Positions 51,421 through 53,676 of a DNA stretch of 53,676 nt are shown here, one piece after another. This stretch comes from Bacillota bacterium. GTDB taxonomy: Bacteria; Bacillota; Clostridia; Acetivibrionales; JANLFN01. Position 1 is the stretch's first letter. Every line of letters starts with the position of its first letter. The notes under the pieces are model-generated. The model did not search any database. It was not told where the DNA came from and saw nothing but the letters and a program-made list of their open reading frames with translations. The stretch covers positions 1-53,676 of the forward strand of contig JAUZPR010000007.1 of NCBI GenBank assembly GCA_030705825.1. Direction: 5' to 3'. The position numbers and the translations under genes are program-made.

Positions 51421-53100
51421 CTAGGATTCGTAAACCACATCAGCAGGACCGCCTTCTTTTTCCTTTTTCTTGTCACTGAAGACTGCAAAAAGTATTCCTA
51501 TAATAATCATAAACCCGCCGAATTTGAAAGTGCTGTCAAAAGCATTGGCCAGGTTATCCTTGAAGGTTCCTTCTATCTTGGGCCACAGCTTTTTAACCTC
51601 TCCTATTTGTGCATCGAACATTGCCTTAACCTTATCCCTGCCCGCAGAAGGTGTTTTCTCAAGAGTCTGTTTCTCCATCTGTTCCAGTGGCTGAACAGCT
51701 AGATTGACATTGATATCATGGTTCTCCTGGGATATTTTTATGTCCTTGATCTTACCGAGAAATGCTTCCTTGACCTGGGGCATCAGTACAGTATCCTTCT
51801 GAACTATGGTTGAAACATTGTCTTTTGCCTTATTTACCTGGGTAGTTACTCCCGAATTCAATACCGTGATTAAAACAGCAACTCCCAGAACTGCACCAAG
51901 AGCCCTTGTCATATTTGTAACCCCCGAAGCCACTCCTACCTTCTCCTGAGGAACGTTTCTTACAACAGAACCCATAACCGGTGCCATTGTCATACCAAGT
52001 CCCAATCCTGCTATAAGAAGTCTCCATACTGCATCCATTCTGGTTGATTCGGCGCTCAGTCCGCTCAGAAGAAAAATCGAGATTGACAATATAGCCATTC
52101 CAAGTGTTACAAAGAATCTGCTGCCCCGCTTGGTAGTTATTGGTCCAACAATTGCGGAAGATACCATGGACGTCAAAGGCATGGCTGATATGGTAAGTCC
52201 TGCCTGTAAAGTGGTAAGCCCTAAAATCTGGGTAAGGAAATAGGACATTATAAAAGTTGCCGCCATTATACCCGCTCCGAAAATAAACAGTGTCATACTT
52301 GCTGCATCAAAAGGCAGAATCTTTAGCAGCCACATCGGAAGCATGGGTTCCTTGGACTTAAGTTCAATAAGTATAAACGCTGCCAGTGCAATAACAAATA
52401 TTCCGAACATAGCCAAGGTAGTAGCCGATGTCCAGCCGTAATCAGTTACTTTTATAAGTCCATAGGTCACGGCAAACATTGATATGGATATGCTTATCAT
52501 TCCTGCCCAATCAATCCTTTTTGTTGCGGTAGGATCATAGGACTCCTTAAGATAAACAGCAGCAAGAATTACTGCAATTATGCCAATAGGCACGTTTACA
52601 AAGAAAATGGAATGCCATTTGAAGCTTTGTGTGAGTATACCACCCAAAGCCGGACCACTGGCTGCGGCAAGACCCGAAATTGCACCCCAGATTCCCATTA
52701 CCATTCCATGCTTTTCAACAGGAAAAAGCTCCATTGCAAGGGGTATGGTAACAGGCACGACTATAGCGGCTGCAAGCCCCTGCGCTACTCTGAAGAATAT
52801 TAACATTCCTACGGTAGATGAAACTCCCGCCATAAATGAAGAAACCGTAAACAGGGAAATACCGATTATAAATAGTTTTTTACGGCCAAACTGATCTGCA
52901 AGCCTTGATGCAGTTATAAGAAAAACTGCAAATGCAAGGTTGTATCCGTTCATAACCCAGCTAATACTTTGCATATCTGAATTGAAATATTTTGTCATTT
53001 CAGGCAGTGCTATATTTACTATGGTTGTATCAAGCAATGCCATAAAAAACCCAATTATTATTGCTGCAAAAGAAATAGCTCTTTTAGTGCCAACTTTCAT
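51421..53100 (-). CDS. DHA2-family MFS multidrug exporter (14 TM helices)
   Basis: 559 residues; ATG at 53100 with GGGAGTG upstream. DHA2 signatures: LDTTIVNIALPEM in helix 1, LADQFGRKKLFIIG after helix 2 and GPALGGILTQSFKWHSIFFVNVPIG in helix 5. About 14 helices. Between the last two helices is a long outer loop of about 105 residues, with predicted coiled-coil character (VNKAKDNVSTIVQKD... LEQMEKQTLEK). That is unusual and may act as an external domain. It should expel drugs or hydrophobic compounds using the proton gradient. It is divergent from a TetR regulator and controlled by three shared operators. Confidence 0.93.
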   Translation of the reverse strand: MKVGTKRAISFAAIIIGFFMALLDTTIVNIALPEMTKYFNSDMQSISWVMNGYNLAFAVFLITASRLADQFGRKKLFIIGISLFTVSSFMAGVSSTVGMLIFFRVAQGLAAAIVVPVTIPLAMELFPVEKHGMVMGIWGAISGLAAASGPALGGILTQSFKWHSIFFVNVPIGIIAVILAAVYLKESYDPTATKRIDWAGMISISISMFAVTYGLIKVTDYGWTSATTLAMFGIFVIALAAFILIELKSKEPMLPMWLLKILPFDAASMTLFIFGAGIMAATFIMSYFLTQILGLTTLQAGLTISAMPLTSMVSSAIVGPITTKRGSRFFVTLGMAILSISIFLLSGLSAESTRMDAVWRLLIAGLGLGMTMAPVMGSVVRNVPQEKVGVASGVTNMTRALGAVLGVAVLITVLNSGVTTQVNKAKDNVSTIVQKDTVLMPQVKEAFLGKIKDIKISQENHDINVNLAVQPLEQMEKQTLEKTPSAGRDKVKAMFDAQIGEVKKLWPKIEGTFKDNLANAFDSTFKFGGFMIIIGILFAVFSDKKKEKEGGPADVVYES

Positions 53101-53140
53101 TAAAATCACTCCCAACTATGTTGTCAAAGCTTGTTTAATA

Positions 53141-53221
53141 ATGTGAACCTTATTTCACTTTTCTAATTATATGAAATAAAGTTCACATTTGTCAATACGT
53201 AATGTGAAATAAAGTTCACAT
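53141..53221. promoter_or_regulatory. Divergent promoters with three TetR-type operators
   Basis: Three copies of one 20-base site: 53141..53160 (inverted orientation), 53169..53188, and 53202..53221, which is the most symmetric (ATGTGAAATAAAGTTCACAT). The exporter promoter is TTGACA (53195..53190), 18 bases, TATAAT (53171..53166) on the minus strand, and the middle site fills its spacer. The right site lies immediately upstream of the -35 (53224..53229) of the regulator promoter. Binding would block the exporter. Confidence 0.75.
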
Positions 53222-53223
53222 AC

Positions 53224-53252
53224 TTGACAAAAATTTTAGCTGATTATAGAAT
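53224..53252 (+). promoter_or_regulatory. Promoter of the TetR-family gene
   Basis: TTGACA (53224..53229), 17 bases, TAGAAT (53247..53252). The right operator ends 2 bases upstream. Confidence 0.6.
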
Positions 53253-53269
53253 TAGTACAGGTGATGATC

Positions 53270-53676
53270 ATGACCAAATGCGGAGAAGTAAGGATACCCA
53301 AACAGAAAAGAAGCTTGAATACTAAAAATCAAATAGTAGAAGCTGCTATGAAACTGTTCTCCGAAAAGGGTTATCATGGAACAAATACAAAGGAAATTGC
53401 CAAAGAAGCAGGTGTGGCAACAGGCTGCTTCTATTCATATTTTACCGACAAGAAATCTGTCTTTAAGGAAGCCCTTTTAATATACTGCAACCAATTCAAT
53501 ACTATCCTGAGAGAACATTCCGAATTACTTAGTCAACATTGCATTGCCAAAAAAGACTTTTTTGTTGGTCTTATTAAAAGCATGATGGATGCCCATAATA
53601 TATTTACCGAGTTCCATAATGAGCTTATTGTAATGTGCTATTCAGATAAGGAAATACACGATTTTGTGGAAAAACA
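53270..53676 (+). CDS. TetR-family transcriptional repressor (3' truncated by window edge)
   Basis: The first 135 residues are visible. AGGTGAT lies 4-5 bases before the ATG at 53270; an in-frame ATG at 53264 overlaps that site. The DNA-binding domain (about 16-62) reads TKNQIVEAAMKLFSEKG, then TNTKEIAKEAGVATGCFYSYFTDKKSVF, a clear TetR helix-turn-helix. The ligand domain begins with CNQFNTILREH and is cut by the window end. Divergent from the MFS exporter with three shared operators, so it most likely represses the pump and perhaps itself until a drug binds. Confidence 0.9.
   Translation, partial: MTKCGEVRIPKQKRSLNTKNQIVEAAMKLFSEKGYHGTNTKEIAKEAGVATGCFYSYFTDKKSVFKEALLIYCNQFNTILREHSELLSQHCIAKKDFFVGLIKSMMDAHNIFTEFHNELIVMCYSDKEIHDFVEK

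Noticed and set aside
1-53676. CRISPR arrays, rRNA genes, intact insertion sequences
   Set aside because: Looked for regularly spaced direct repeats, rRNA sequence and transposase motifs; none seen apart from the integrase remnant.

Overview
The window is a low-GC, spore-forming, Gram-positive chromosome, most likely a mesophilic cellulolytic clostridium of the Ruminiclostridium group. The reasons are a SpoIIE gene, strong GGAGG ribosome binding sites with frequent TTG/GTG starts, a c-di-AMP riboswitch on a cell-wall hydrolase, and a seven-gene cellodextrin cluster whose order matches the cuaD-cuaSR-cuaABC-cbpA locus known from R. cellulolyticum. Assignments rest on reading motifs and gene order; no database search was possible.

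Layout. 1-4.0 kb: the end of a methyltransferase, a Met/His/Cys-rich mini-protein, a secreted matrixin-like metalloprotease with a structured leader, two small membrane proteins, a YitT protein and a Staygreen-family protein. 4.3-6.2 kb: an eroded integrative element in a tRNA-Arg gene. It has the duplicated 3' half of the tRNA, an integrase C-terminal remnant, a methyltransferase cargo and an unexplained multi-hairpin segment. 6.3-13.5 kb: HtrA protease, c-di-AMP riboswitch plus NlpC/P60 hydrolase, membrane proteins, spoIIE, and a tRNA-Met/Glu/Val operon. 13.6-25.5 kb: a zinc-ribbon membrane protein, then the cellodextrin sensing, uptake and phosphorolysis cluster on the minus strand. 25.7-30.4 kb: a YetF-like protein and a VanRS-like two-component system with a D,D-carboxypeptidase and a kinase-like protein lacking its ATPase domain. 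30.5-39.2 kb: a HelD-type helicase, then an ABC exporter operon with its own two-component system; one permease is fused to an M1 aminopeptidase domain. 39.8-40.2 kb: two small convergent genes.

40.3-44.0 kb holds the most unusual unit: a tight four-gene operon of a beta-RFAP-synthase-like GHMP protein, a TrpF-fold isomerase, a zinc alcohol dehydrogenase and a DhnA-type aldolase. This suggests synthesis or breakdown of a ribosylated aromatic (C-riboside-like) compound. 44.2-53.7 kb: a YgjP-like metallopeptidase, a small conserved-looking protein, an orphan MASE3 histidine kinase, transketolase, a secreted transglutaminase-like protein, and a divergent DHA2-family MFS pump/TetR pair with three copies of one operator.

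How the genes work together. CuaD and CuaS probably sense cellulose breakdown products and signal to CuaR, which switches on cuaABC-cbpA. CuaA-C import cellodextrins (the ATPase must be encoded elsewhere) and CbpA phosphorolyses them. Several other units are sense-and-respond envelope modules: VanRS-like/DacF, two-component/ABC exporter, TetR/MFS, c-di-AMP riboswitch/P60, HtrA and YetF.
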